Made by a program: the position numbers and the translations under genes. DNA of 64,000 nucleotides from VAZQ01 sp046733355 (GTDB taxonomy: Bacteria; Pseudomonadota; Alphaproteobacteria; Rhizobiales; Xanthobacteraceae), in contig JBKPOZ010000022.1 of assembly GCA_046733355.1 (NCBI GenBank), positions 1 to 64,000 of the forward strand, in the 5' to 3' direction. Shown piece by piece: positions 24,948-33,688 of the stretch (the first letter of the stretch is position 1; the number at the start of each line of letters is the position of its first letter). The notes under the pieces are model-generated. The model did not search any database, was not told where the DNA came from, and saw only the letters and a list, made by a program, of their open reading frames with translations.

Positions 24948-26369
24948 CTACTGCGCGACGCGCTGGTAGAGATCGCCGTAGGTGTGCGCCGAATCCTCCC
25001 AGCTGAACACCCGCTCCATCGCGTTGCGCCGCATGTGGTTGAGCTGGCGTTTGGACGCGAAGGTGGAGAAGGCGCGGCACACGGCGCCAAGCAGGCCGCC
25101 CACCGAGGGCTCTCGGAACAGAAACCCCGTCTTGCCGTCCTGTATCGTATCCACAAGGCCGCCGGTCTGATGCCCGATGGGCAGCGATCCGAACTTCTGC
25201 GCATACATCTGCGTGAGCCCGCACGGCTCGAAACGCGAAGGCATCAGCATGAAATCGGAGCCGGCGAAGATGCGCCGCGCTTCGCCCTCGTCGTAGCGGA
25301 TGCTCACGCCGATCGCTTGCGCGAATTTCTGGCTTTTCGCCTGGAGCGCGTCTTCGAAATGCTTCTCGCCCGTGCCGGCCACGACGATCTGGCCGCCTGC
25401 GCTGACGATGGCGTCTGCCGCGTCGAGCACGAGGTCGACGCCTTTCTGGTGCACGAGGCGGGCAACGAGGCCGAACAGCGGCCCGCGCGAGATCGCCAGC
25501 CCCAAGCTGTTGCGCACATGTTCCGCATTCGCCCGCTTGCCTTTCCAGTCGCCGCATTCATAGGTGCTGGCGAGATCGGGACACGTGCGCGAGTCCCAGC
25601 TCGCGTCGACCGCGTTGAGAATGCCGGTGAGCTGCCGCCGCTCGGCGCGCAGGCGGAGCAGACCATCGAGACCGCAGCCGAACTGCGGCATAGTGATCTC
25701 GGCCGCATAGGTTTCGCTGACCGTGGTGAGATGGCTCGCGTAGACGAGGCCGGCCTTTAGAAACGAGACTTTGTCGTAAAACTCGACCCCGTTAATGTCG
25801 AATGCGCTCGGTGGCGCGCCGATGCGCGCGAGCGTGTCGCGCGGAAAAAGCCCCTGATAAGCCAGATTGTGAATGGTCAGAATCGTGGGAACGCCCGCGC
25901 TCCTCCAGTGGAGATAGGCCGGGACGAGCGCCGACGGCCAGTCGTTCACGTGCACGAGGTCGGGCTTCCAGTCTCGGTCGACGAGCCCTTGCGCCAGGTC
26001 GGCTCCCGCTGCCGCGAAACGGCCGAAGCGAACATCGTTGTCGTGCCAATCGCGCCCGGCCGCATCCAGATATGGAGTGCCGTCGCGGTCATACAGGCCG
26101 CTCGACAACACTACATAAACGGTCAGACCATCGCTCGTCCGCACGCGGCCGATCGAGCACTCCGGCAGCCCCGCAAAACCATCGCAATGGCCAACGGTCT
26201 CGATCGCCTCGGGCGTGCTGACAATCCGCCGATATCCCGGCACCAAAACCCGGATGTCGCAAAGCCGACGAAGCGCGCGCGGCAGCGCGGCCGACACTTC
26301 GCCCAATCCGCCTACCTTGATGAGATCGCCGAATTCGGGAGTGACAAATAGAACTCTGATAGGTCGCAT
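24948..26369 (-). CDS. glgA: Glycogen synthase (ADP-glucose:starch glucosyltransferase, GT5)
   Basis: A 473-residue GT5 enzyme transferring glucose from ADP-glucose to glycogen. The ADP-glucose motif is seen as KVGGLGEVSAALPRAL at 18-33 (classical KTGGL is KVGGL here), and the C-terminal donor site as MLMPSRFEPCGLTQMYAQ followed by GHQTGGLVDT. LHWRSAGVPTILTIHNLAYQG is the usual mid-domain segment. ATG at 26369 (MRPIRVLFVTPEF) is chosen over 26441 because it starts at the first beta strand. No glgB/C/P is in the window; a GH13 alpha-glucosidase follows. Confidence 0.9.
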   Translation of the reverse strand: MRPIRVLFVTPEFGDLIKVGGLGEVSAALPRALRRLCDIRVLVPGYRRIVSTPEAIETVGHCDGFAGLPECSIGRVRTSDGLTVYVVLSSGLYDRDGTPYLDAAGRDWHDNDVRFGRFAAAGADLAQGLVDRDWKPDLVHVNDWPSALVPAYLHWRSAGVPTILTIHNLAYQGLFPRDTLARIGAPPSAFDINGVEFYDKVSFLKAGLVYASHLTTVSETYAAEITMPQFGCGLDGLLRLRAERRQLTGILNAVDASWDSRTCPDLASTYECGDWKGKRANAEHVRNSLGLAISRGPLFGLVARLVHQKGVDLVLDAADAIVSAGGQIVVAGTGEKHFEDALQAKSQKFAQAIGVSIRYDEGEARRIFAGSDFMLMPSRFEPCGLTQMYAQKFGSLPIGHQTGGLVDTIQDGKTGFLFREPSVGGLLGAVCRAFSTFASKRQLNHMRRNAMERVFSWEDSAHTYGDLYQRVAQ

Positions 26370-26646
26370 GCCTCTTGCTCCGACGCCCCCAACCCAGAGG
26401 CACGAGTGCAGGCTCTCAGTGGAACGCTCTCCGGCGGGCATGAACCGCCGGAGATGAAGAAAGTTCCTAACGCCGTTTTATCGCATTCGCGCAGTGTCAC
26501 GCGCCCGACACAGTTTGCGCCGAGTCGCAAATGAATCTGTTGCCTGTGTGATCTCCCTCACTCTCAGAGTGATTGCCCGCCTGCGATATTCAGGCGAAGC
26601 GGCCGGCTCGCCTGCCGGAGTGCCCGCGAACGCGTGGAGAGGGATC

Positions 26647-26853
26647 ATGAGGCTCCTGGCAAGCAAATACGCCGCAGCCTACTGGGCGCGTAAATGCGTG
26701 GTGTTTATCGCCGCAGCGCTGCTCGTTGCTTTGGCCATCACGCAATGGGCGCACTCGACGCGGTTCGCGCCTCGGGCTGTGGCAACTGATAGTACCGTGA
26801 CAGTCGATCTGCTGGGCAACGGTGGCCAGTTCCAATTCGCCCCGCTCTGGTAG
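26647..26853 (+). CDS. Small membrane-anchored protein of unknown function
   Basis: A 68-residue protein with a basic N-terminus, one hydrophobic helix at about 20-38 (VVFIAAALLVALAITQW) and a short non-cytoplasmic tail ending QFQFAPLW. A strong ribosome-binding site GGAGAGGG lies five bases before ATG 26647, which argues that this small gene is real. A short perfect palindrome, TCACTCT-C-AGAGTGA at 26558-26572, lies about 75 bases upstream and could be an operator. I do not recognise the family. It converges with the gene ending at 26860. Confidence 0.6.
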   Translation: MRLLASKYAAAYWARKCVVFIAAALLVALAITQWAHSTRFAPRAVATDSTVTVDLLGNGGQFQFAPLW

Positions 26854-26859
26854 GGCCTG

Positions 26860-27588
26860 TCACCACAAAGCCCCGTAGCCGCCGGCTGCTCGGGCTGCCG
26901 GACGATAGGAATAGCTGCGCCAGTTGTCCGAGGGACTGCGCGTTGCGCTGCGATGGACCTTGCGTGACGGCGATGCAGCCGGACGCGGCGTTACAACCTC
27001 GACCGGTGCTGCTACAGCCTCGGTTGGAACCGCGGTAACTAGGGTTTCGGGCGGCGTCCTGCTCAATTCAGCCGGAACGGCCGGCGTCGTATGCTCCGCC
27101 AGAGTTGGCGCACTCGTCGGCACAGCGGGAGCTGCCGCCAACGGACCGGCGCGCTCGGTTGGCGCGGTCGGCGTCTTGCGTTCGCTCGAAATCTCGACGG
27201 ATTGTATCGGTTTGCGCTCGACGCGAATAATTTTCGGCTCAGCCCGTAACGGCGGCGTTACCGTGGCTGGCTGTAATGGCGTTGCAGGCGATCGAACAGT
27301 CTTTTCTATTTCAGCCCCGCTGCCGGGCGGGATAACCGATGATGCAGGAGGGGCAAGGGCGAACGCGCTGCGTGCATCGTGCTCCTCTTCGTTCGAGAGC
27401 AACAGGATACCTTGCGTACCGACGATCACGCCGCCGGCAACAAAGGCCGTGACGATGCAGAGCTTGCGCAAAAAGCGGGGAGAAGGCCAGAAAAGCCCAA
27501 ACTCGGGATGCAACACGCGGGCCAAGGGTTCCTCCTCAATCCCCTTTTCCCGCCCCGCCGATTCCATATCCCGAATCTCTGTTTCCAT
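26860..27588 (-). CDS. Single-pass membrane protein with long Pro/Ala/Thr-rich tail, unknown function
   Basis: A 242-residue protein. About 37 N-terminal cytoplasmic residues precede one transmembrane helix at about 41-65 (LCIVTAFVAGGVIVGTQGILLL); the rest is a low-complexity Pro, Ala, Thr and Glu-rich stretch ending in a basic and aromatic patch (NWRSYSYRPAARAAGGYGALW). The topology suggests an envelope-spanning or wall-linked protein, but I recognise no domain. ATG at 27588 is preferred to TTG 27591. It is divergent from livH and converges with the small membrane protein gene, leaving only six bases between the stops. Confidence 0.6.
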   Translation of the reverse strand: METEIRDMESAGREKGIEEEPLARVLHPEFGLFWPSPRFLRKLCIVTAFVAGGVIVGTQGILLLSNEEEHDARSAFALAPPASSVIPPGSGAEIEKTVRSPATPLQPATVTPPLRAEPKIIRVERKPIQSVEISSERKTPTAPTERAGPLAAAPAVPTSAPTLAEHTTPAVPAELSRTPPETLVTAVPTEAVAAPVEVVTPRPAASPSRKVHRSATRSPSDNWRSYSYRPAARAAGGYGALW

Positions 27589-27713
27589 CAAGCAGGCAAC
27601 AGATCACGGAAGCGGAGGATAGATGAGAATGGTAGAGAACAGATGAGAGATGTAGAGGGGAATTAAACGATGCGCCGTATACCTGTCCTCCGTCCTCTCT
27701 CGTCCTTCGTCTG

Positions 27714-28604
27714 ATGCTCAGCCTTGCTCAGCTCATCGACCTTGCGGTCAGCGGGCTTGCCATTGGCTGTGTCTACAGCCTGGTCGCGCTCGGCTTTGCC
27801 ATGATCATGCGCGCCACCAACATCATTCACTTCGCGCAGGGAGAGGTGATGATGCTCGGGGCGATGTGCGGCTTGACGTCGCTCTGGCTCATTCCCTCGC
27901 TACCACTGCTGGCAGTGCTTGCCGTCGGCATGCTGTCGGCCGGTGTCATTGCTGTGGCGATGGAGCTTGTCGTCTATCGCACGCTGCGCCGACGGCGCGT
28001 GACGATCATGAACGTGATCACCGCAACCGTCGGCATGTCGATTCTCTGTATGAACGCGGCGCGCCTCATCTGGGGCTCGGAACCCCTGCGTTTTCCCGAG
28101 CTGTTTGCGACACGCGTCTACGAATTCGCCGGATTGCGCATCTCGCCGCAGCTGTTCTGGATTATGGTCATGGGCATCGCCATCATGCTCGCGCTGCAGC
28201 TTTTTCTCAAACATACGCGCACCGGCATTTTGATGCAGGCAATGGCGCAGGACGCCGAGGCAGCACAGCTGATGGGAGCGAACGAGACGCGCATGACCGC
28301 CTATACGTTCGGCCTTGCCGGGCTGATGGCCGGCGCCGCCGGCGTGATGCTGGGCTCCATGTTCTTCGCATTTTTCGAAATGGGATTTCTGACCGGGCTG
28401 AAGGGCTTCGTCGCCGCGATTTTGGGCGGGCTGGGCAGCATCACCGGCGCAATGCTCGGCGGCATAATATTCGGGCTGATCGAGACGTTCAGCGCGGTAT
28501 TCGTGTCCTCGGCCTACAAGGACGGGATCGGCATGCTGCTGTTGATCGCCATTTTGCTGTTTCTGCCCTCCGGACTCGTCGGCCTGTGGCAGAGGCGCCC
28601 GTAG
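27714..28604 (+). CDS. livH: Branched-chain amino-acid-type ABC transporter permease, LivH family
   Basis: A 296-residue inner-membrane permease with about eight hydrophobic helices. The N-terminus LIDLAVSGLAIGCVYSLVAL and the family segment FLTGLKGFVAAILGGLGSITGAMLGG near 223-248 identify LivH. It pairs with LivM to import hydrophobic amino acids or related carboxylates and amides. It is the first gene of a five-gene unit; 125 bases separate it from the divergent membrane protein gene. Substrate cannot be inferred from the permease. Confidence 0.92.
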   Translation: MLSLAQLIDLAVSGLAIGCVYSLVALGFAMIMRATNIIHFAQGEVMMLGAMCGLTSLWLIPSLPLLAVLAVGMLSAGVIAVAMELVVYRTLRRRRVTIMNVITATVGMSILCMNAARLIWGSEPLRFPELFATRVYEFAGLRISPQLFWIMVMGIAIMLALQLFLKHTRTGILMQAMAQDAEAAQLMGANETRMTAYTFGLAGLMAGAAGVMLGSMFFAFFEMGFLTGLKGFVAAILGGLGSITGAMLGGIIFGLIETFSAVFVSSAYKDGIGMLLLIAILLFLPSGLVGLWQRRP

Positions 28605-29605
28605 CACAAGCTGCACCCGCATGGCGCCATCGGGTGCCCGCCACCCCCCTTCTGCTTGTGCTCGGCCTCTTTGTTTTGCCATGGATCGAGCCTGACAAAT
28701 TCGTGCTGCACGTCTTGAGCCTGATCGCCATTGCATCCATTGCGGCAATGGGACTGCAGGTACTGCTCGGCTATTCCGGGCAGCTCTCGATCGGCCAGGC
28801 TGCATTCTACGGGATTGGCGCCTACACTTCCGCAATCCTGACGGTGAATTTCGGCGTCCCTTTTCCTGTTGCGCTTGTTCTCGCAGGAACGACGGCGGGC
28901 ATTGCAAGCATTCTGATGGTGCCGATCACTCGGCTGACCGGCGCCTATCTGGCCGTGGCCACGCTCGGTTTTTCTATTCTGGTCTATCTTGTTCTGAAGA
29001 ACGAGGAGTGGCTCACCGGCGGATCGTTCGGATTCATCGGCATCCCGCGCCCGGCAATGTTCGGCTTCGTGCTGCGTGATCCCGCGCATAGCTATTACCT
29101 TTGCGCCGGCTTTGCCGCCCTCGTCTACTTCCTGCTCTCGCGCATCCCGGGCACCCGCTTCGGCCGCGCCATCAATGCCATCCGCGAGGATGCGGATGCG
29201 GCAGCCGCAAGCGGCATCAAGCTTACGCTGTACAAGAGCCAGTGTTTCGTCATAGCCGCATGCGTCACCGGCTTTGCCGGATCGCTTTACGCCCACGAGG
29301 TGCGTTATCTCGCGCCCAACGACTTCTCGTTATGGAAATCGATCGAAATTCTGATCATGGTCGTCGTCGGCGGGATCGGCAGCCTGCCCGGCGCGGTGCT
29401 TGGGGCAGCATTGGTCGTCGGGCTGCCTGAGCTCTTGCGCGAGATCGGTGACTACCGCATGCCTGCGTTCGGCGCGATCCTGATTGCGACCATGCTGTTC
29501 GGCGAAGGGGGGCTCGCCGCGCTTTGCGCCGGAGTCACGCGCCGGCTGAGCGCAGCAGGCAAGCGCGCGCTCGCATCTGCTCGCGCGCAGAAGAAGCTCT
29601 CATGA
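28586..29605 (+). CDS. livM: Branched-chain amino-acid-type ABC transporter permease, LivM family
   Basis: A 339-residue permease partner of LivH. LGYSGQLSIGQAAFYGIGAYTSA near 52-74 and VVVGGIGSLPGAVLGAALV near 260-278 are LivM signatures. I place the start at GTG 28586, which overlaps livH by 19 bases; the open frame extends further upstream, but that part is only a shadow of livH. The stop overlaps the livG start as ATGA. Confidence 0.88.
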   Translation: MAEAPVAQAAPAWRHRVPATPLLLVLGLFVLPWIEPDKFVLHVLSLIAIASIAAMGLQVLLGYSGQLSIGQAAFYGIGAYTSAILTVNFGVPFPVALVLAGTTAGIASILMVPITRLTGAYLAVATLGFSILVYLVLKNEEWLTGGSFGFIGIPRPAMFGFVLRDPAHSYYLCAGFAALVYFLLSRIPGTRFGRAINAIREDADAAAASGIKLTLYKSQCFVIAACVTGFAGSLYAHEVRYLAPNDFSLWKSIEILIMVVVGGIGSLPGAVLGAALVVGLPELLREIGDYRMPAFGAILIATMLFGEGGLAALCAGVTRRLSAAGKRALASARAQKKLS

Positions 29606-30381
29606 TGGGCGCGCCTTCCGATGCATTGCTCGAAGCAAGAGGTGTGACGCGCCTGTTCGGTGGCGTTCGTGCCGTGGAGGACGTGGATCTGGTTGTCCGC
29701 CGTGGCAGCGTGCATGGGCTCATCGGTCCAAACGGCGCCGGCAAGACGACGCTTCTCAACATCATCGCCGGCGTGTTGCCGCTGAGCGCCGGCGCGCTGC
29801 GCTTCTGCGGCGCAGACATTGCGCGCCGTTCCCGTGCGGAACGCGCGCGTATGGGAATCCGCCGCACATTCCAGAACGTCAGACTATTTGTCGATATGAC
29901 GGCGCTCGACAATGTCGCCGTTGGGCTGCACGCCGCGACCCGTTGCGGATTTTTCGATGCCGTGCTGCGCACGCCGCGCAGCGGGCGGGAGGAGGTCAGC
30001 ATCCGTGAGCGATCCTTGCACGCACTGCAGTTCGTGGGACTAGACGGGCGGGCGCAAATGCGCGCAGGCGCGCTCGCCTATGGGCATCGGCGCCTTCTCG
30101 AGATTGCGCGCGCGATGGTCGCCATGCCGCTCCTTCTCTTGCTTGACGAGCCCGCAGCCGGGCTCAATGCGACCGAAGCGGCGCACATGAGCCAGCTGAT
30201 CGGCCGCATGCGTGATGCGGGCACGACTGTCGTGCTCGTGGAGCACCACATGGACGTGGTGATGCAGGTCTGTGACCAGGTCACCGTTCTCAATTACGGG
30301 CGCAGACTCGCAACCGGCACGCCCGCGCAGATCCAGGACAACCCCGGCGTCATCGAGGCGTATCTCGGTGCTCAAGCTTGA
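29602..30381 (+). CDS. livG: Branched-chain amino-acid-type ABC transporter ATPase, LivG family
   Basis: A 259-residue ABC ATPase. Walker A is GPNGAGKTT near 43-51, the Q-loop is RTFQNVRLF, and Walker B is LLLLDEPAAGLN. The signature motif is unusual: where LSxGxQR is expected it reads AGALAYGHRRLLEIARA, the LAYGxQRxLEIAR variant common in LivG. The start ATG 29602 overlaps livM (ATGA). Its C-terminal coding end overlaps livF by 14 bases. Confidence 0.92.
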   Translation: MMGAPSDALLEARGVTRLFGGVRAVEDVDLVVRRGSVHGLIGPNGAGKTTLLNIIAGVLPLSAGALRFCGADIARRSRAERARMGIRRTFQNVRLFVDMTALDNVAVGLHAATRCGFFDAVLRTPRSGREEVSIRERSLHALQFVGLDGRAQMRAGALAYGHRRLLEIARAMVAMPLLLLLDEPAAGLNATEAAHMSQLIGRMRDAGTTVVLVEHHMDVVMQVCDQVTVLNYGRRLATGTPAQIQDNPGVIEAYLGAQA

Positions 30382-31105
30382 GAGCTTGGTGGCGGGCTAT
30401 GAGGACGTCATGTGCCTGCATGACGTTTCGCTCGACGTTAATCGCGGTGAGGTGGTCACCGTGGTGGGAGCCAATGGCGCCGGCAAAAGCACGATGTTGA
30501 AGACCATTTCGGGGCTCGTTCGCCCGCGGGCGGGCCGCATCGAGTTCGCCGGCCGGAATATCGGCAAGCTGGGCCCCGATGCAATCGTCGCTTTGGGCCT
30601 GGTACAGGTGCCGGAAGGCAGGCGTATCTTTCCGGAGCTTTCCGTCGAGCATAATCTGCGCGCGGGCGCGTATCTCGCGCGCAGGCATGGACACGTGCGC
30701 GCGCTGCTTGATCATGTATTCGGGCAATTTCCTCGCCTCGCCGAGCGGCGCAAGCAGCGCGCGGGCACGCTGTCCGGAGGGGAGCAGCAGATGCTCGCTT
30801 TCGGCCGCGCCATGATGAGTAGTCCCAGGCTGCTCATGCTCGATGAGCCCTCCTTGGGACTCGCGCCGCTCATGGTCAATGAGATTTTGCACTGCATCCG
30901 CGCCTTCCGGGATTCCGGCATCACCATTCTGCTGGTTGAGCAGAACGCGAACCTCGCGTTGCGGCTTGCCGATCGCGCCTATGTGATGGAGACCGGCAGG
31001 ATCACGCTTACTGGCACCGGGACGGAGTTGTTGAACAACGCCCACGTGCGCGCGAGCTATCTGGGCGCAAGCGCAGCAGCCACGCCAGAACGTCGCATGC
31101 GGTAG
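30368..31105 (+). CDS. livF: Branched-chain amino-acid-type ABC transporter ATPase, LivF family
   Basis: A 245-residue ABC ATPase. Walker A GANGAGKST near 34-42, signature LSGGEQQMLAFGRAMM near 134-149 and Walker B LLMLDEPSLGLAPL identify LivF. I chose GTG 30368 (VLKLESLVAGYEDV) as start because it gives the standard N-terminus and overlaps livG; the upstream frame to 30272 shadows livG. Confidence 0.9.
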   Translation: MLKLESLVAGYEDVMCLHDVSLDVNRGEVVTVVGANGAGKSTMLKTISGLVRPRAGRIEFAGRNIGKLGPDAIVALGLVQVPEGRRIFPELSVEHNLRAGAYLARRHGHVRALLDHVFGQFPRLAERRKQRAGTLSGGEQQMLAFGRAMMSSPRLLMLDEPSLGLAPLMVNEILHCIRAFRDSGITILLVEQNANLALRLADRAYVMETGRITLTGTGTELLNNAHVRASYLGASAAATPERRMR

Positions 31106-31162
31106 CGCATGCGCGAATGCTCGTGTAGCCTGCGCCAAAGACTTTCGAGGAGAGTTCAACCC

Positions 31163-32299
31163 ATGCATCGACGAGCATTTGTTGTCGGCGGAATTTGCAC
31201 GACTGCCATTGTGGGCCTCCCTCGCGCTACGCGCGCCCAGGCAAAAGCACCCATCAAGATCGGCGCGTTCGGTCCGATGTCCGGCAATGCCGCAGCGCAA
31301 GGGCAGAGCATTCGTGAGGCCGTCGAGATGGTGGTGAACAGCAAGAACGGCAGTGGGGGTGTGATCGGCCGGCCGATCGAAGTGATCATTGGCGACGATG
31401 CGGGCAAGCCCGAGGAGGCCGCCGTGGTCGCGCGGCGCTTTGCAACGCGCGATCAGGTGACGCTCGCGATCGGCAGCGTGAGCAGCCCGGCAAGCCTGGC
31501 CGCTGCACAGGTTTTTCGAGAGGAGGAGCTGCCGCAGATCGTGGTGAGCGGGACTGCGCAGCGCATCACCACGCAAGGCAACGAATGGGTATTCCGTTCC
31601 GCCGTGCCCGACCGCAAGCTCGTCGGCGACATGGTGGATTTTATCAACGAGCGTATGCCCAATCTTAAACGGTTGGGTTTTCTTTACGTCAACGATGATT
31701 TCGGCAAAGGCGGCTTCGATGCTTTCGTGGATGCCGGCAAGAAATACGGCATGAGCATCACGGCCGAGGAGCGCTATTCGCGCGGCGATCTCGACTTCAC
31801 CGCCCAGCTCACGCGCATTCGCGCCAGCAACCCCGACGCCCTCGTCGAATGGTCTCGCTACACCGAAGGCGCGCTCATCCATCGCCAGATCAGGCAAATG
31901 GGATGGGAGCTGCCGCGCTTCGGCTCGGACGGCATCGCCGCGCCGGCTTTTCTCGATCTCGCCAAGGAAGCGGCCAACGGGGTGATCTATCCCACGCATT
32001 TCAGCCCGGCGACCTCGTCGAAACTGCCGGAGGCGCAGGCCTTCATTGCGCTGATGCAGAAGACCTACAACAAGCCTCCCGACTACGTGCACGCGCAGGC
32101 GTTCGATGCCATCAACATCGCGCTTTTGGCCATCGAGCGCGCCGGGAGCGCCGATCGCAAGGCGGTGCGCGATGCACTGCGCCAGACCGACTACAAGAGC
32201 GTGCGCGGGCCGTTCAAGTTCGACCAGAAAGGCGACCCGACCTTGGTCACCCACATGGTGCGCATCGTCGACGGCAAGGAGACCGACGCCCGCGCTTGA
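31163..32299 (+). CDS. ABC transporter substrate-binding protein, LivK-like (type 1 periplasmic-binding fold)
   Basis: A 378-residue exported protein. The N-terminus MHRRAFVVGGICTTAIVGLPRATRA is a signal peptide, followed by IKIGAFGPMSGNAAAQGQSI, the standard first strand of the type 1 binding fold. RBS GAGGAGA precedes ATG 31163; an earlier ATG at 31109 is less likely. It completes the LivHMGF transporter. The ligand may be an amino acid, amide or aromatic acid; it cannot be read from sequence. A palindromic repeat separates it from the triple-RidA gene. Confidence 0.9.
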   Translation: MHRRAFVVGGICTTAIVGLPRATRAQAKAPIKIGAFGPMSGNAAAQGQSIREAVEMVVNSKNGSGGVIGRPIEVIIGDDAGKPEEAAVVARRFATRDQVTLAIGSVSSPASLAAAQVFREEELPQIVVSGTAQRITTQGNEWVFRSAVPDRKLVGDMVDFINERMPNLKRLGFLYVNDDFGKGGFDAFVDAGKKYGMSITAEERYSRGDLDFTAQLTRIRASNPDALVEWSRYTEGALIHRQIRQMGWELPRFGSDGIAAPAFLDLAKEAANGVIYPTHFSPATSSKLPEAQAFIALMQKTYNKPPDYVHAQAFDAINIALLAIERAGSADRKAVRDALRQTDYKSVRGPFKFDQKGDPTLVTHMVRIVDGKETDARA

Positions 32300-32303
32300 C
32301 CTC

Positions 32304-32403
32304 GTCATTCCGGCCGAGGCCAAAGGCCGACGGCCGGAATCCATAACCCCAGGCCTGTGGTTATGGATTCCGGGCTCGCCGCTCCGCGGCGGCCCGGAAT
32401 GAC
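32304..32403. repeat. Palindromic intergenic repeat (GTCATTCCGG type), copy 1
   Basis: Outer arms GTCATTCCGG (32304-32313) and CCGGAATGAC (32394-32403) pair perfectly. An inner 13-base hairpin pairs 32336-32348 with 32359-32371 (GGAATCCATAACC/GGTTATGGATTCC). A second copy with the same design is at 49477-49577. Both lie next to ABC-transporter binding-protein genes, probably by chance. Confidence 0.8.
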
Positions 32404-32418
32404 AGCTAAGGAGCAACC

Positions 32419-33672
32419 ATGTCGTACAAAGTCATCCAGTCGGCGGCGCCGCGCCCGCTTGCGAATTACAGCGAAGCCTTCGTTGCCGGAGATCTGGTCT
32501 TCGCCGCAGGCCAGCTTGCCAGCGATTTCAAGGACGGCGTGCCGGTGGCCGCGCGCAGGCACGTTTCCTTTCCGTATTACGGCTCCGACATCGAGCTGCA
32601 GACCGCCTACATCCTCGACAACCTGAAGCGAACCTTCGAAGCCGCCGGCGCATCTCTCGATCACGTGGTGAAAGCGCAGGTTTTCCTTACGGACCTGAAG
32701 CTGTTCCATGGCTTCGATTCCGTGTGGAAACGCTATTTCAAGGTGCCGCCTGCGCGCACGACCATCGGCTGCACCGGCCTTTTGGTCAAGGACACGCTCG
32801 TGGAAATCGATCTCATCGGCTACGTGCCGAAGAGGGGGCTGAGCCACGAGCTCGTGACCTCGTCGGCGCCGCGCCCCCTCGCCAATTACAACGAAGGATT
32901 CGTCGTCGGCGATTTAGTTTTCACGGCCGGGCAGCTCGCGAGCGATTTCAAGGCCGGCGTGCCGAGCGACGCGCGCAAGCACCAGAGCTTCCCCTATTAC
33001 GGGTCCGACATCGAGCTGCAGACGACTTATATCCTGGACAACTTCAAGAAGACCTTCGAGGCCGCAGGCTCCTCGCTCGAGCACGTGGTAAAGGCGCAGG
33101 TATTCCTCACCGATCTCAATAACTTTCACGGTTTTGACACGGTATGGAAGCGGTATTTCAAAGTGCCCCCGCCGCGCACCACGATCGGCTGCACCGGGCT
33201 TCTGGTGAAGGATACGCTGGTCGAGATCGATCTCATCGGCTACGTGCCGCGGAACGGACTGCGGCACGACGTCATCAAATCCTCAGCGCCGCGGCCGCTG
33301 GCGCATTACAATGAGGCCTTCACGCTCGGCAACTACGTCTTCGCCGCCGGCCAGATCGCGAGCGATTATGTCACGGGCGTGCCGCAGCAGGCGCGCAAGC
33401 ACGCGGAATTTCCCTTTTACGGGTCCGATATCGAGCTGCAGACCGCCTACGTTCTCGACAACCTCAAGCAAACATTCGAGACTGCGGGATCATCGCTCGA
33501 CAACGTGGTCAAGGCGCAGGTCTTTCTCACCGACCTCAACAATTTTCATGGCTTCGATTCGGTGTGGAAGCGCTATTTCAAGGTGCCGCCGCCGCGCACC
33601 ACGATCGGCTGCACCGGCCTTCTGGTGAAGGACACGCTGGTTGAGATCGATCTGATCGGAATGAAGAAATAA
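32419..33672 (+). CDS. Three tandem RidA (YjgF/YER057c/UK114) domains in one chain
   Basis: A 417-residue protein made of three copies of a RidA-type domain with an exact 140-residue period (PRPLA[NH]Y at 11, 151 and 291). Each copy keeps FAAGQ/FTAGQ, GSDIELQT, VVKAQVFLTDL, KRYFKVPP and the conserved Arg (R113, R253, R393) that in RidA binds the substrate carboxylate. RidA proteins are homotrimers with active sites at subunit interfaces, so this chain could fold as a one-piece trimer. RidA hydrolyses reactive enamine/imine intermediates of PLP enzymes. RBS AAGGAG precedes ATG 32419. It follows the liv-type transporter and converges with gcvP. Confidence 0.9.
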   Translation: MSYKVIQSAAPRPLANYSEAFVAGDLVFAAGQLASDFKDGVPVAARRHVSFPYYGSDIELQTAYILDNLKRTFEAAGASLDHVVKAQVFLTDLKLFHGFDSVWKRYFKVPPARTTIGCTGLLVKDTLVEIDLIGYVPKRGLSHELVTSSAPRPLANYNEGFVVGDLVFTAGQLASDFKAGVPSDARKHQSFPYYGSDIELQTTYILDNFKKTFEAAGSSLEHVVKAQVFLTDLNNFHGFDTVWKRYFKVPPPRTTIGCTGLLVKDTLVEIDLIGYVPRNGLRHDVIKSSAPRPLAHYNEAFTLGNYVFAAGQIASDYVTGVPQQARKHAEFPFYGSDIELQTAYVLDNLKQTFETAGSSLDNVVKAQVFLTDLNNFHGFDSVWKRYFKVPPPRTTIGCTGLLVKDTLVEIDLIGMKK

Positions 33673-33688
33673 TCGCAGCACCTTGCGT

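Noticed and set aside
23252..25204. A 650-residue GH13 protein with an N-terminal extension
   Set aside because: The first 125 residues overlap glgA in another frame and cross a palindromic repeat; ATG 24829 gives the standard GH13 start.
27866..29605. A 579-residue LivM with a long N-terminal domain
   Set aside because: The first 240 residues shadow livH; LivM proteins start where GTG 28586 places it.
30350..32416. A 688-residue minus-strand frame opposite livF and the binding protein
   Set aside because: It is a GC-rich antisense shadow of two well-supported genes and has no recognisable domain.
32419..33672. Direct repeats read as a CRISPR array or mobile repeat
   Set aside because: The 420-base period is coding and corresponds to three RidA domains.
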